Assembly (NCBI GenBank): GCA_003218785.1
Contig: QHOM01000013.1
Location: 1 to 13,841, forward strand
Length of the DNA stretch: 13,841 nucleotides
Origin: Verrucomicrobiota bacterium
GTDB taxonomy: Bacteria; Verrucomicrobiota; Verrucomicrobiia; Chthoniobacterales; UBA10450
Direction of reading: 5' to 3'
The position numbers and the translations under genes were made by a program. Shown piece by piece: positions 4,850 through 12,842 of the stretch (position 1 is the first letter of the stretch; each line of letters opens with the position of its first letter). The notes below the pieces were generated by a model. That model made no database searches and was not told the DNA's origin. It saw only the letters and a list, made by a program, of their open reading frames with translations.

Positions 4850-6976
4850 TCATTGCGCAGCGACTGCGCGGGGCGCGGCTTCGAGTTTCTCCAGAATAAT
4901 ACTCTTGGTAAGCAATTCCGGGAACACGATCGGCTCTTCGGATTTTCCCGGATAAAGCACGTACAGTGGCACGCCGGGGCGGCCAAATTGCTGCAATAGT
5001 TTCGTGATCACCGGATCGCCGTTCGTCCAATCAGCTTTCAATTTCACAATCGCATGACGCTGAAACGCCTGTCGCACAGCGCTACTCTCGAGCACGTTGG
5101 CCTCGTTGAATTTGCACGTGAGACACCACGCGGCCGTAAAATCGACAAATACAGAATGGCCTTGCTCCAGTTCTGCTTGCAATCGCTCAGGCGTGAACGC
5201 CTGCCAGTCACCCCGGAGCTGTGAATTGGCGGACGAAATGTTCGTCGACTCAAATTTCCCGCGGATAAAATAAACGCCGCTCACGAGCACGATCACGAGC
5301 ATGATAACGCGCACGACAGTTCGCTTTGCGACCGATGCTGTTGGCAAAACAAATGCGCCTTTCATCCAGCACGCGATGCTGATGATCAGCAAAAAGCAGC
5401 TCGCCCAAATCGCCCCTTCCAGGCCGCGTTGCGCGCCGAGCACGTAAAGAAGAAACAGCAACGTCGCAAGCAGCAGAAATCCCATGAATTGCTTCAGGTG
5501 CAGCATCCATGGGCCAGGCTTTGGCAGAAAGCGCAGCCAGGCTGGGTGCGCGCAGAGCAGCAAATACGGCGCGCTCATGCCGCCGGCGATCGCAACGAAC
5601 ATCGACAATATGATGGCCGGCGATTGCGCGAAGGCAAAACCCAGCGCCGTTCCCAAAAAAGGCGCGCTGCATGGCGTCGCCAGTACGGTTGCGAAAAGTC
5701 CTTGGAAAAATGAGGCCGCTTCCTGCTGGCCCCCAGTCGAGGAAAGCAATCCGCGCGTGACACCTTGCGGCAGCGAAATTTCAAAAACACCGAACAAATT
5801 AAGCGCAAATACGAGAACGATCGCGCTCAATGCGAGAACGAAATATGGGTTTGTGAACTGAAAGCCGCCCCACGTGATCTCGCGACCGGCGGCCTTTAGC
5901 GCGATTAAGAGCAGCGCCAAACCAACGAACCAGGTGAAAATACCTCCAGCAAAAGCGATTCCGCTGCGCAGAATTTTCCGCCGGCTTTGACCCGCGTGCT
6001 GAATAAATCCGAAAATTTTGAGCGAGATAACCGGCAGCACGCACGGCATCAAATTCAAAATAATCCCGCCGAGAAAGCCGAAGAAGAGAAAAGTAAAGAT
6101 TCCGTGCGCCGGAGCGGAACTGGCGGATGCAATTGCAGACATGGGAGTTTGCCACCCTGCGCGGTCGTTGCCATTCGGTCGCTGAGAAAAGACCACCAGA
6201 CCCTGCATCGAGGATAAGTCTTTACTCGCGGATTCAAGCGGAACGCGAAAAACAACTTCGTTTGCGCTACGTGATTCGACCCTTGGGTGGCCAACCACCG
6301 TTTCCACGCCCGGCAAGGGATAAAAATCGGCGCTCGGATAACCTACGAGCGTTGCGCTCTTGACGCTTAGCCGAAGATCAGACCCAGCTCGAGTCCAATT
6401 TGCCGTTGCAATTTTCGGTTCCGGCCAGCCTTGTGGCAGCAAACGGCGAAATCGGGCGAAAAGGTCGGTATTTTTCGGCTCGTTCGTTGTCGATGTTGGC
6501 AGCTCTAACTGCAAGGTGGCGCTGCCGGGAATGCAAATCCTTTCGCAAACCAGCCAGTTTGCGTCGGCTGCGAAAGCCACTGAGGCATTGTCGATCTGCG
6601 CCGGCGGGGTAATTTCCTGCACCAGCAGGACTTCATTTTCGTAGCCATAGGTCTGAATGTCGCCAGGATCGATCGTTTTCAGCGGAATCGGCCATTGGAT
6701 TTCGCCGACTTTCCAGCCCGCTGGCAATTTCCATTTCAATTCTGTGGGAAGGCCAGCATCGCCGGAAAATTTCCAATAGGTGTGCCAGCCTGGAGCCATT
6801 CGAAGCAGCAACCCGACAGTAAAAGGCTTCCCAGGAACAACCCCGTTTGTATCGGCTAGGAGCTCCGCTTTGACGAGCTCCTTTCCCTGGTACGTTTGGC
6901 CTTGTCCCTGCGGCGCAAGAGCGAAGAGCGACAAGCAAACGATCGAGTACGCAGCAAGTCGGAACGCAGTTAACAT
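4850..6976 (-). CDS. dsbD: DsbD/ScsB-family thiol:disulfide interchange protein
   Basis: This inner-membrane transporter carries electrons from cytoplasmic thioredoxin to envelope thiol proteins. With the chosen ATG at 6976 it has 708 residues. In order: signal peptide (1-27); a DsbD-alpha-like periplasmic domain (about 30-260) with the pair CERIC (Cys144, Cys148); a polytopic core (about 292-570) with Cys312 in NLMPCVLPV and Cys436 in ATPCSAPF, the two membrane cysteines of the family; and a C-terminal thioredoxin domain with WCLTC (Cys618, Cys621) and cis-Pro670 (RPGVP). All six expected cysteines are present, so the enzyme should be active. The open frame extends to 7066, but those 30 residues are polar, precede the signal peptide and overlap the next gene. 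The long N-terminal domain is of the ScsB type. It is followed by the redoxin gene. Confidence 0.95.
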   Translation of the reverse strand: MLTAFRLAAYSIVCLSLFALAPQGQGQTYQGKELVKAELLADTNGVVPGKPFTVGLLLRMAPGWHTYWKFSGDAGLPTELKWKLPAGWKVGEIQWPIPLKTIDPGDIQTYGYENEVLLVQEITPPAQIDNASVAFAADANWLVCERICIPGSATLQLELPTSTTNEPKNTDLFARFRRLLPQGWPEPKIATANWTRAGSDLRLSVKSATLVGYPSADFYPLPGVETVVGHPRVESRSANEVVFRVPLESASKDLSSMQGLVVFSQRPNGNDRAGWQTPMSAIASASSAPAHGIFTFLFFGFLGGIILNLMPCVLPVISLKIFGFIQHAGQSRRKILRSGIAFAGGIFTWFVGLALLLIALKAAGREITWGGFQFTNPYFVLALSAIVLVFALNLFGVFEISLPQGVTRGLLSSTGGQQEAASFFQGLFATVLATPCSAPFLGTALGFAFAQSPAIILSMFVAIAGGMSAPYLLLCAHPAWLRFLPKPGPWMLHLKQFMGFLLLATLLFLLYVLGAQRGLEGAIWASCFLLIISIACWMKGAFVLPTASVAKRTVVRVIMLVIVLVSGVYFIRGKFESTNISSANSQLRGDWQAFTPERLQAELEQGHSVFVDFTAAWCLTCKFNEANVLESSAVRQAFQRHAIVKLKADWTNGDPVITKLLQQFGRPGVPLYVLYPGKSEEPIVFPELLTKSIILEKLEAAPRAVAAQ

Positions 6977-7055
6977 TCTATTAGGTAGCACTCGGCGATG
7001 TTCGCGGCAATCAGCGCCGGCAGGGCGCAGCCGGGGCGAACTGGGGCGCCACAAC

Positions 7056-7610
7056 TTATGGAACAATGAAGATCTTATCGGTCCATGGATCTTTTACTTT
7101 GCTGCCCGGCACGTAGCCGCTTACATCGACATATCTTCCACTCGAATCGAACGGGCTGACGACGTACCCCGGTTTGCCAGGAACCGATTTGGCTGTTGGA
7201 AATTCTGCTTGTGGAGAGGAAGCGTGCGACGACGGCAACGGTTTCGGTTTTGCCTGCGTGGTTTCCTTGCGACCCACGCGCGGAGCAGCGCTCGATGGCG
7301 GGCTTAAAACTTTGTTGCTTTCAGGCCGCGGCTGCTGTCGCGACGCCGAAGCCAACTCTGGCGATGGAACGGGTTGACCCGGGTTCGTAACATCGGATGC
7401 CGTCGTCTCTGCTGTCGTAGTCGCTGATGATTGGTCACCGTGCCGCCGCATAACGTAATGCGCCGGCGCAGTGGCGACTCGATATGAACCCACTGCGACA
7501 TCGCGAGTCACATGATACGACGTAACTGCGACATCGCGGGTCGTTCCGCAACCGGCAACCAAAATCGCCGCAAATATAAAAGCTCGCGCAGGCACATTCA
7601 TCTGTTCCAT
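7056..7610 (-). CDS. Proline/serine-rich lipoprotein with conserved C-terminal tail
   Basis: This 184-residue protein starts with a signal peptide and lipobox LVAGC (Cys21), so it is probably lipid-anchored. Residues 24-45 are two copies of an 11-residue repeat (TRDVAVTSYHV, TRDVAVGSYRV). Residues 55-140 are a low-complexity Pro/Ser/Ala linker that probably spans the envelope. The C-terminal 40 residues (GYVVSPF, GRYVDVSGYVPGS, VKDPWTDKIFIVP) form an ordered motif that I recall on other verrucomicrobial lipoproteins; its function is unknown. The gene begins 18 bp after the threonine aldolase stop and ends 79 bp before the DsbD start, so it is probably cotranscribed with both. The ATG at 7601 is an alternative start with GGA upstream. 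Confidence 0.75.
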   Translation of the reverse strand: MEQMNVPARAFIFAAILVAGCGTTRDVAVTSYHVTRDVAVGSYRVATAPAHYVMRRHGDQSSATTTAETTASDVTNPGQPVPSPELASASRQQPRPESNKVLSPPSSAAPRVGRKETTQAKPKPLPSSHASSPQAEFPTAKSVPGKPGYVVSPFDSSGRYVDVSGYVPGSKVKDPWTDKIFIVP

Positions 7611-7628
7611 ACAGATGCGTCGTGATCG

Positions 7629-8675
7629 CTATCCGTTCAATGATTTCGTAGCATCAGCTACGAAATCGGAGATGTCCTGGTCGGTCGTCGACCACGAACA
7701 CATCAGGCGGCAAATATCGCGCTCGACGAACTTGTAAAAATGCCAGCCGCGCGCATGGAGATCGCGCACGAGTTGCTCATTCATCCCCACAAAAACTGCA
7801 TTTGCGTCCACCGGAAATACGGTGTCGATCTTTGCCTCGTCCTGCAGCCGGCTTGCCAGCTGGCGTGCTGTGTGGTTGGCATGCTGTGCGTTCCGCAACC
7901 AGACGTCATTTGTTAGAAGTCCGAGCCACGGCGCAGCTAGAAAACGCATTTTTGAGCCGAGCTGCCCCGCTTGTTTCACTCGATAATCGAACTCGCGCGA
8001 GATCTCCCTGTTAAAGAAGACGACGAGTTCGCCAGAAGCCGTGCCATTCTTTGTGCCGCCGAAACAGAGAACATCAACCCCAACCTCCCATGTGATCGCT
8101 TTCGGCGCGCAATTCAGCGAGGCAACTGCATTGGCAAAGCGCGCGCCGTCCACGTGGAGAAACATTTCGCGAGCACGCGCAAACTCGGCAATCGCCGCGA
8201 TTTCGTCGCGCGTGTAAACCGTTCCAAACTCCGTCGCCTGGGCAATGCTGATCGCGCGGGGCTTGTGCGAATGCAGCTCGTTCTGGCGTGCGATCATCTT
8301 TTCTGCCTGGCCGATGTCGATCTTGCCATTGGCGCCGCCAATCAGAAGCAGCTTCGATCCTTTCGTGAAAAATTCCGGAGCGCCACATTCGTCGGTCTGA
8401 ATGTGGGAATACTCGTGACAGGCAACGCTGTGGAACGATTGGCAAAGTTGCGCGAGTGCCAAGGCGTTTGCTGCCGTGCCATTGAAAACGAAACAGACGT
8501 CGCAATCAGTCTCGAAGATTTCACGGATGCGATCGCACACGCGCGCCGTCCAGCGATCGTCGCCGTACGATGCTACTGCGTCTGCGTTCGCCTCTTCCAG
8601 TGCCGCCCACGCCTCTGGACAAATTGCCGCAGTGTTGTCGCTGGCAAATTCATAGCGGCCGGCATCAGGACTCAT
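7629..8675 (-). CDS. Threonine aldolase family PLP enzyme (low specificity)
   Basis: The 348-residue protein fits the L-threonine aldolase/beta-eliminating lyase family (fold type I PLP enzymes), which split threonine or allo-threonine into glycine and acetaldehyde. Visible landmarks: FASDNTAAICPEAW at the N-terminus, YGDDRWT (37-43), FVFNGTAANALAL (63-75; phosphate loop), the PLP-stacking His87 region CHEYSHIQTDECGAPEF, the Asp176 in FLHVDGARFANA, and the Schiff-base Lys209 in CFGGTKNG. The C-terminal domain is complete and the length is normal. The start ATG at 8675 has AGG at a suitable distance (GCAGGCGAGATG). It leads a minus-strand block with the lipoprotein, DsbD and redoxin, but no metabolic link to them is evident. 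It is divergent from PutA across a 324-bp gap. Confidence 0.92.
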   Translation of the reverse strand: MSPDAGRYEFASDNTAAICPEAWAALEEANADAVASYGDDRWTARVCDRIREIFETDCDVCFVFNGTAANALALAQLCQSFHSVACHEYSHIQTDECGAPEFFTKGSKLLLIGGANGKIDIGQAEKMIARQNELHSHKPRAISIAQATEFGTVYTRDEIAAIAEFARAREMFLHVDGARFANAVASLNCAPKAITWEVGVDVLCFGGTKNGTASGELVVFFNREISREFDYRVKQAGQLGSKMRFLAAPWLGLLTNDVWLRNAQHANHTARQLASRLQDEAKIDTVFPVDANAVFVGMNEQLVRDLHARGWHFYKFVERDICRLMCSWSTTDQDISDFVADATKSLNG

Positions 8676-8999
8676 CTCGCCTGCTTGCTACGCGAGTTTT
8701 TGTTCCCGATCAATTAGGACCGCAAACATTTAGGAGAAATGACGACAGAATGCCTCAACCCGAATGAAAGAAACTGCGCGGATGCAAAGAGATTGCCTGA
8801 CAGACCCGAGCCCTGGGCCTCCGGAGTCCGCCAGGCAAATCTCATCCACTTGCTCCCCAAGATTATGTGCAACAGTCTCACTTATTACTTCGAACACGGA
8901 TGGGAAATTGCGCGTATGCAGCAGCAAAATTATTTAGGGCTTTCGGAGATAATTTCCTTCCGCTTTGCCTAACGCATAACGGCAGACTAGTTTTCGCCA
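8676..8999. other. 324-bp divergent intergenic region (threonine aldolase / PutA)
   Basis: This gap separates two divergent genes and must hold both promoters, though no convincing -35/-10 pair is visible. It holds the long hairpin at 8789-8843. A 77-codon ORF (8739-8972, plus) preceded by AGGAG only two bases from its ATG crosses the hairpin; its sequence has no recognisable domain and I do not call it a gene. A minus-strand 65-codon ORF over the same bases is equally unconvincing. Confidence 0.6.
8789..8843. repeat. Long imperfect hairpin (about 18-bp stem) in intergenic region
   Basis: GAGATTGCCTGACAGAC (8789-8805) is nearly complementary to GTCCGCCAGGCAAATCTC (8826-8843). There are two A/C mismatches and one bulged A in an otherwise continuous stem. 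The 20-base loop contains a second small stem GCCC-T-GGGC. Neither strand has a T-run after it, so it is not a standard intrinsic terminator. A structured RNA, a REP- or MITE-like palindrome, or a regulator site are all possible. Confidence 0.7.
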
Positions 9000-11900
9000 A
9001 TGAGGCCGCTCCAAAGCGAAGTTGAGCAGCGTGGCGCGCGCATTTTCGAGATCGTTGATCAACATCCCGAGTCGCTCTTTAGCAAGGCCGGTTTTTATCA
9101 GCGGATGATGGCGCTCTCGATGCGCGATGAGCAGTTCAAAGCGCAGCTATTTCGCTTTGTCGATGTCCTCCCGTCGCTGCGCAAATCGGGCGATATTGTC
9201 GAGCATCTCGACGAATATTTCGCCGATATGCGGAACGGCTTCACTGCCTTTATTCACACCGGTGTTCGTCTGGCGCGTATCGTTCCGTGGGTAAGCGGGC
9301 CCGTCCTGCGCTGGAATGTTTCCGGAATGGCGCGCCAATTTATCGCCGGAAAAAATCCGAACGATTTGATGAAAACCTTGCGCAAGCGGCGCGCACAGAA
9401 AATCGGCTTCACTGTCGATCTTTTGGGAGAAGCTGTCGTCAGCGAAACGGAGGCCGAGAATTATGCCGCGCGTTGCCTCGATTTGCTGGAGACCCTCGCG
9501 CGCGAAACACGAGGCTGGACGGATCCGCTCGGCAGAAATTCCGAGCTTTTCCCGGTTGTGAATCTTTCCGTCAAAATTTCCGCGCTCTATTCGCAAATGA
9601 ATCCGGCCGATCCGGCCGGTGCAATTGCGCATCTCGTGCCGAAGCTGCAGCCGATCCTGCGCCGCGCGCGAGAACTTGGCGCCTTCATCAATTTCGACAT
9701 GGAAAGTTACGCGCACAAAAATACGACGCTCGAACTTTTCAAAACGATCTTCACCGAAGAGGAGTTCAAGGATTGGCCGCATGCCGGCATCGTCATCCAG
9801 GCGTATTTGCGGGATTCCGAAGCCGACTTACGACATCTGATCGATTGGGGGCGCGCACGCGGCACGCGTTTCGCGGTCCGATTGGTGAAAGGCGCGTACT
9901 GGGATTACGAAACAATAAAATCGCGCCAGAACGGCTGGGATTGTCCGGTTTATTTCCAGAAGCCTGAGAGCGACGTCAACTTCGAAACGCTCACGCGATT
10001 GCTTCTCGAAAACGAATCAATCGTTACCGCCGCGTTCGGGTCGCACAATGTTCGCAGCATCGCGCACGCGCAGGCGCTCGCGGATGAGCTCGGGATCGAT
10101 CGCAGCCGCTTCGAGTTTCAACTCCTTTATGGCATGGCCGGGCCAATCAAGCGGGCACTCGTCGAAATGGGTTATCGCGTGCGCGAATATTGCCCGGTGG
10201 GTGAGCTGCTGCCTGGAATGTCCTATCTCGTCCGGCGTTTGCTCGAGAATACTTCCAACGAAGGATTTCTGCGCGCAAAATTTGCCGAGAACGTCTCCGC
10301 GACAGAATTGCTGCGCGATCCAAATGAGCTGGTCAAGCGAGATCGGCCGGGGTCAGCGACCCCCGCTACAACGACGACGCCGGTTGCAAATGAGGATCGA
10401 CATCGTAAAAACGGCGCTTCCCTTGACACCGCGCCCGGCGATATTTACCAAAACTCGCCGCTTGTGAATTTCGTTAATAAAGAGAGCCAGGACAAAATGC
10501 GCGCGGCGCTGCGCGAAGTGCGCGGCCGCTTCGGCGAAAAATATCCGCTGGTGATTGGTGGCGAAAAAGTTTGGACCGATAAATTGACGCCTTCGGTTAA
10601 TCCCAGCGCGCCGAAAGAGATTGTTGGTTATGTTCCGGAAGGGGGAATTCCGGAAGCGGAACGCGCCGTTAAAGTTGCGCGCGCGGCATTTGGAAAATGG
10701 AGCCTGACGCCGTTTGAAGAGCGTGCGCGCCTGCTTGAACGCGCCGCGGCGATTATGGAACGCCGGCGCTACGAACTCTCCGCAGTCGAGGTTCTTGAAG
10801 TCGGCAAACCGTGGGCTGAAGCTGACGGCGACATCCGCGAAGCGATGGATTTTTGTCGCTTTTACGCAGCGCAAATGCGGCGCTTCGGGCGTCCGCGGCT
10901 CACGCAGCACGTTCCCGGTGAGGACAGCTATCAACACTATTTTCCACGCGGTGTCGCCCTCGTCATATCGCCGTGGAACTTTCCGACCGCGATTCTATGC
11001 GGAATGGCTTCCGCCGCGCTGGTCACGGGCAACACCGTGATCATGAAGCCATCCGAGCAATCCATTATTTGTGCAGCAATGCTCATGCAAGTTTTCGAGG
11101 AAGCCGGTGTACCCCCCGGTGTCTTGAATTTTCTGTCAGGGCACGGTTCTGTGGTTGGCGCGCACCTGGTCGATCATAAAGATATCGATCTAATTGCGTT
11201 CACCGGTTCGCGCGAAGTCGGATTAAAAATTTGGGAATCGGCCGGTATCACCCGGCCCGGTCAGCGCGAGCTCAAGCACGTCGTTTGCGAGATGGGGGGC
11301 AAAAACGCAATGATTGTCGATTCCGATGCCGATCTAGACGAAGCGATTGTCGATTCCATTTATTCCGCGTTCGGCTATCAAGGACAAAAATGTTCGGCTC
11401 TCTCACGCCTCATTGTTCTCGAAGAAAATTACGACCGCGTAATGGAACGTTTGCTTTCCGCCGCGGCGAGTCTGCGCATCGGTAATCCCGAAGAACCGGG
11501 CATCGTGGTGGGACCTGTGATCGATGAAGCCGCTTACCGGCGCATTTTAGATTACATCGAGATTGGCAAGACCGAGGCGACGCTCGCCTATCAAGCGAAG
11601 GACGTGCCGCCCCACGGCTACTTTGTTCCGCCGACAATTTTCACCGGTGTAAAACCGAACATGCGCATCGCGCGCGAAGAAATTTTCGGACCAGTGCTTA
11701 GCGTGCTGAAAGTGCGCGACCTCGATGAAGCGATCGAAGTGGCAAACGGCACCGATTATGCGCTGACCGGCGGCTTTTTTTCGCGCAGCCCGGCCAATAT
11801 CGAACGCATCAAAGCGCAATTAGAGGCCGGCAACGTTTACATCAATCGCTCGTGCACAGGGGCGGTTGTCGGACGTCATCCATTTGGCGGATTCAAAATG

Positions 11901-12047
11901 AGCGGCGGCGGCACGAAAGCCGGTGGCGAAGATTATCTCCTGCAATTTCTGCTGCCGCGCGTTGTTACCGAAAACATCACGCGCCACGGCTTCGCCCCTG
12001 AAGAAACACAGCAATATCGCGACGAGTTTCTCTGGCCCAAACGGTAG
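9000..12047 (+). CDS. putA: Bifunctional proline dehydrogenase / L-glutamate gamma-semialdehyde dehydrogenase (PutA)
   Basis: This enzyme oxidises proline to glutamate in two steps, FAD-dependent then NAD-dependent, at the inner face of the membrane. The 1015 residues fit short type-A PutA. The proline dehydrogenase barrel covers about 60-430 and includes VVNLSVKISALYSQMNPADP, INFDMESY, RLVKGAYWDYE and the substrate-binding pair Arg412-Arg413 in GMSYLVRRLLENTSNEGF. A linker (about 440-490, rich in Ser, Thr and Pro) follows. The aldehyde dehydrogenase half (about 500-1010) has ISPWNFPTAI, KPSEQS, FTGSREVG, Glu764 (VCEMGGKNA) and the catalytic Cys798 (GYQGQKCSALSR). There is no N-terminal ribbon-helix-helix, so it should not act as its own repressor. 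The ATG at 9000 has no evident Shine-Dalgarno. The gene is alone on its strand. Confidence 0.96.
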   Translation: MRPLQSEVEQRGARIFEIVDQHPESLFSKAGFYQRMMALSMRDEQFKAQLFRFVDVLPSLRKSGDIVEHLDEYFADMRNGFTAFIHTGVRLARIVPWVSGPVLRWNVSGMARQFIAGKNPNDLMKTLRKRRAQKIGFTVDLLGEAVVSETEAENYAARCLDLLETLARETRGWTDPLGRNSELFPVVNLSVKISALYSQMNPADPAGAIAHLVPKLQPILRRARELGAFINFDMESYAHKNTTLELFKTIFTEEEFKDWPHAGIVIQAYLRDSEADLRHLIDWGRARGTRFAVRLVKGAYWDYETIKSRQNGWDCPVYFQKPESDVNFETLTRLLLENESIVTAAFGSHNVRSIAHAQALADELGIDRSRFEFQLLYGMAGPIKRALVEMGYRVREYCPVGELLPGMSYLVRRLLENTSNEGFLRAKFAENVSATELLRDPNELVKRDRPGSATPATTTTPVANEDRHRKNGASLDTAPGDIYQNSPLVNFVNKESQDKMRAALREVRGRFGEKYPLVIGGEKVWTDKLTPSVNPSAPKEIVGYVPEGGIPEAERAVKVARAAFGKWSLTPFEERARLLERAAAIMERRRYELSAVEVLEVGKPWAEADGDIREAMDFCRFYAAQMRRFGRPRLTQHVPGEDSYQHYFPRGVALVISPWNFPTAILCGMASAALVTGNTVIMKPSEQSIICAAMLMQVFEEAGVPPGVLNFLSGHGSVVGAHLVDHKDIDLIAFTGSREVGLKIWESAGITRPGQRELKHVVCEMGGKNAMIVDSDADLDEAIVDSIYSAFGYQGQKCSALSRLIVLEENYDRVMERLLSAAASLRIGNPEEPGIVVGPVIDEAAYRRILDYIEIGKTEATLAYQAKDVPPHGYFVPPTIFTGVKPNMRIAREEIFGPVLSVLKVRDLDEAIEVANGTDYALTGGFFSRSPANIERIKAQLEAGNVYINRSCTGAVVGRHPFGGFKMSGGGTKAGGEDYLLQFLLPRVVTENITRHGFAPEETQQYRDEFLWPKR
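10349..10363. repeat. Palindrome inside the PutA linker
   Basis: GGGGTC and GACCCC are perfectly complementary around AGC. The palindrome encodes part of RPGSATPAT (about residues 447-455) in the linker between the two enzyme domains, the only place where an insertion would be tolerated. The arrangement resembles REP-type palindromes inserted in frame, but only one copy is present in this window, so the origin is unproven. Confidence 0.5.
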
Positions 12048-12078
12048 AGGCAGAAGATCGACAGCTCGTCTGCAAAGT

Positions 12079-12102
12079 GATCTCGGGGAGCATGCCGAGA
12101 TC
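12079..12102 (+). terminator. Stem-loop after putA (possible bidirectional terminator)
   Basis: GATCTCGG (12079-12086) and CCGAGATC (12095-12102) form a perfect 8-bp stem with an 8-base loop, 31 bp after the putA stop. It lies between convergent genes (putA and the membrane protein at 12151). There is no clear T-run on either strand, so termination is likely but not of the textbook type. Confidence 0.45.
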
Positions 12103-12150
12103 GTCTTGCGGTATTCCGGCGACAGATGAAATTACAACGCACCGGTGCAA

Positions 12151-12444
12151 CTACTGCAACGGGCGCCCTTTGCTCAGTAACTTCACCACGGTGACCACCA
12201 TGTAGATCACCGGCCACGCTGAGGCTAGAACGACAAGCGCAAACACTATCATCTCCCTGGCCCGTTCCCGCGCCGCTTCGATCCGGAATTCACGCCCTAA
12301 ATTGTAGAAATTCCGGAATTCGGATCTGTCCTCTCCGTCAGAAGGCGAGGAATAGCCGTGCCATTCGCCGAAGCCCGAATGAAAGAAGTAATCAGTCTGC
12401 GGAAACCGCTTCTTGCCAGCAGCAGAGGGACTAGTCGGTTTCAT
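12151..12444 (-). CDS. Small single-pass membrane protein, unknown function
   Basis: The 97-residue protein has a polar, charged N-terminal half containing FPQTDYFFHSGFGEWHGY and a helix REFRIEAARERAREM. One strong membrane segment follows (about 65-89, MIVFALVVLASAWPVIYMVVTVV), then a short basic tail KLLSKGRPLQ. I recognise no family. The positive tail and acidic/aromatic N-terminal half suggest a C-terminally anchored protein, with orientation undecided. The ATG at 12444 has AGG six bases upstream (GATAGGTTATG), which supports it. It is convergent with putA, with the stem-loop between them. Codon use looks like that of neighbours. Confidence 0.6.
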   Translation of the reverse strand: MKPTSPSAAGKKRFPQTDYFFHSGFGEWHGYSSPSDGEDRSEFRNFYNLGREFRIEAARERAREMIVFALVVLASAWPVIYMVVTVVKLLSKGRPLQ

Positions 12445-12842
12445 AACCTATCACCCACAACTCGGACGATATCGGCAACTATGATACCACGTTCACAAAA
12501 GGAATCAGCCTGAAAAATAATGCGGTCGGATCAAAGACGTTCTCGAAAATTTCGAGGACGCGATTCGCGGCTATATCGAGCTCTACGGCGAGCCGGGGAG
12601 GCGCTGTGAAATTCCCGAAAAGGAAGTCGTCGCGGCTTGATTGATTCCGCAGAGCTACCGGCTTAATCATTTGCGCGCCATCAGGGTGGAAAACTCGGTA
12701 GCGCACGCGACTCGCGTCTGGCGTTCAGTTTTCGATTCGCTCCCCGGAACCGTTGCCTCTGCGCGGAGTGGCAGACCACGTCGTAAGCTGCTTTGCGATC
12801 CGGAGTTATTTTGAACGTTGTAAGCACGCTCTGCCGCTCCGC
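12445..12842. other. 398-bp gap with a decayed gene fragment
   Basis: Between two minus-strand genes, this stretch holds the HicB-like remnant on the plus strand (12521-12640). After it, a plus-strand frame from TTG 12641 is open for about 57 codons but shows no HicA motif or other known sequence. A 75-codon minus-strand ORF (12479-12706) is read as the shadow of the remnant. No promoter could be assigned. Confidence 0.5.
12521..12640 (+). pseudogene. C-terminal remnant of a HicB-like antitoxin
   Basis: In the plus frame after the TAA at 12518-12520, 39 codons read a helix-rich fragment: IKDVLENFEDAIRGYIELYGE, split here as IKDVLENFEDAI then RGYIELYGE, followed by EIPEKEVVAA and a TGA. The pattern (amphipathic 'EALENxxEAIxxYxE' helix then a short tail) is typical of the C-terminal half of HicB-family antitoxins. 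The N-terminal half, which should hold the beta strands and PGC motif, is missing, and no start codon precedes it. No HicA toxin is recognisable on either side. The match is from memory and by eye, so another small helical protein is possible. Confidence 0.4.

Noticed and set aside
6977..7066. 30-residue N-terminal extension of the DsbD frame
   Set aside because: It is polar, precedes a good signal peptide and overlaps the end of the lipoprotein gene.
8739..8972. 77-codon plus-strand ORF preceded by AGGAG
   Set aside because: The AGGAG is only two bases from the ATG, the ORF crosses the hairpin, and the protein has no recognisable domain or composition; kept only as a note in the intergenic entry.
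8967..8973. GCCTAAC, matching the attC R'' box, just before putA
   Set aside because: No paired GTTRRRY box or complementary arm lies within 150 bp on either side in a workable arrangement, and the neighbouring genes are not cassettes; chance match.
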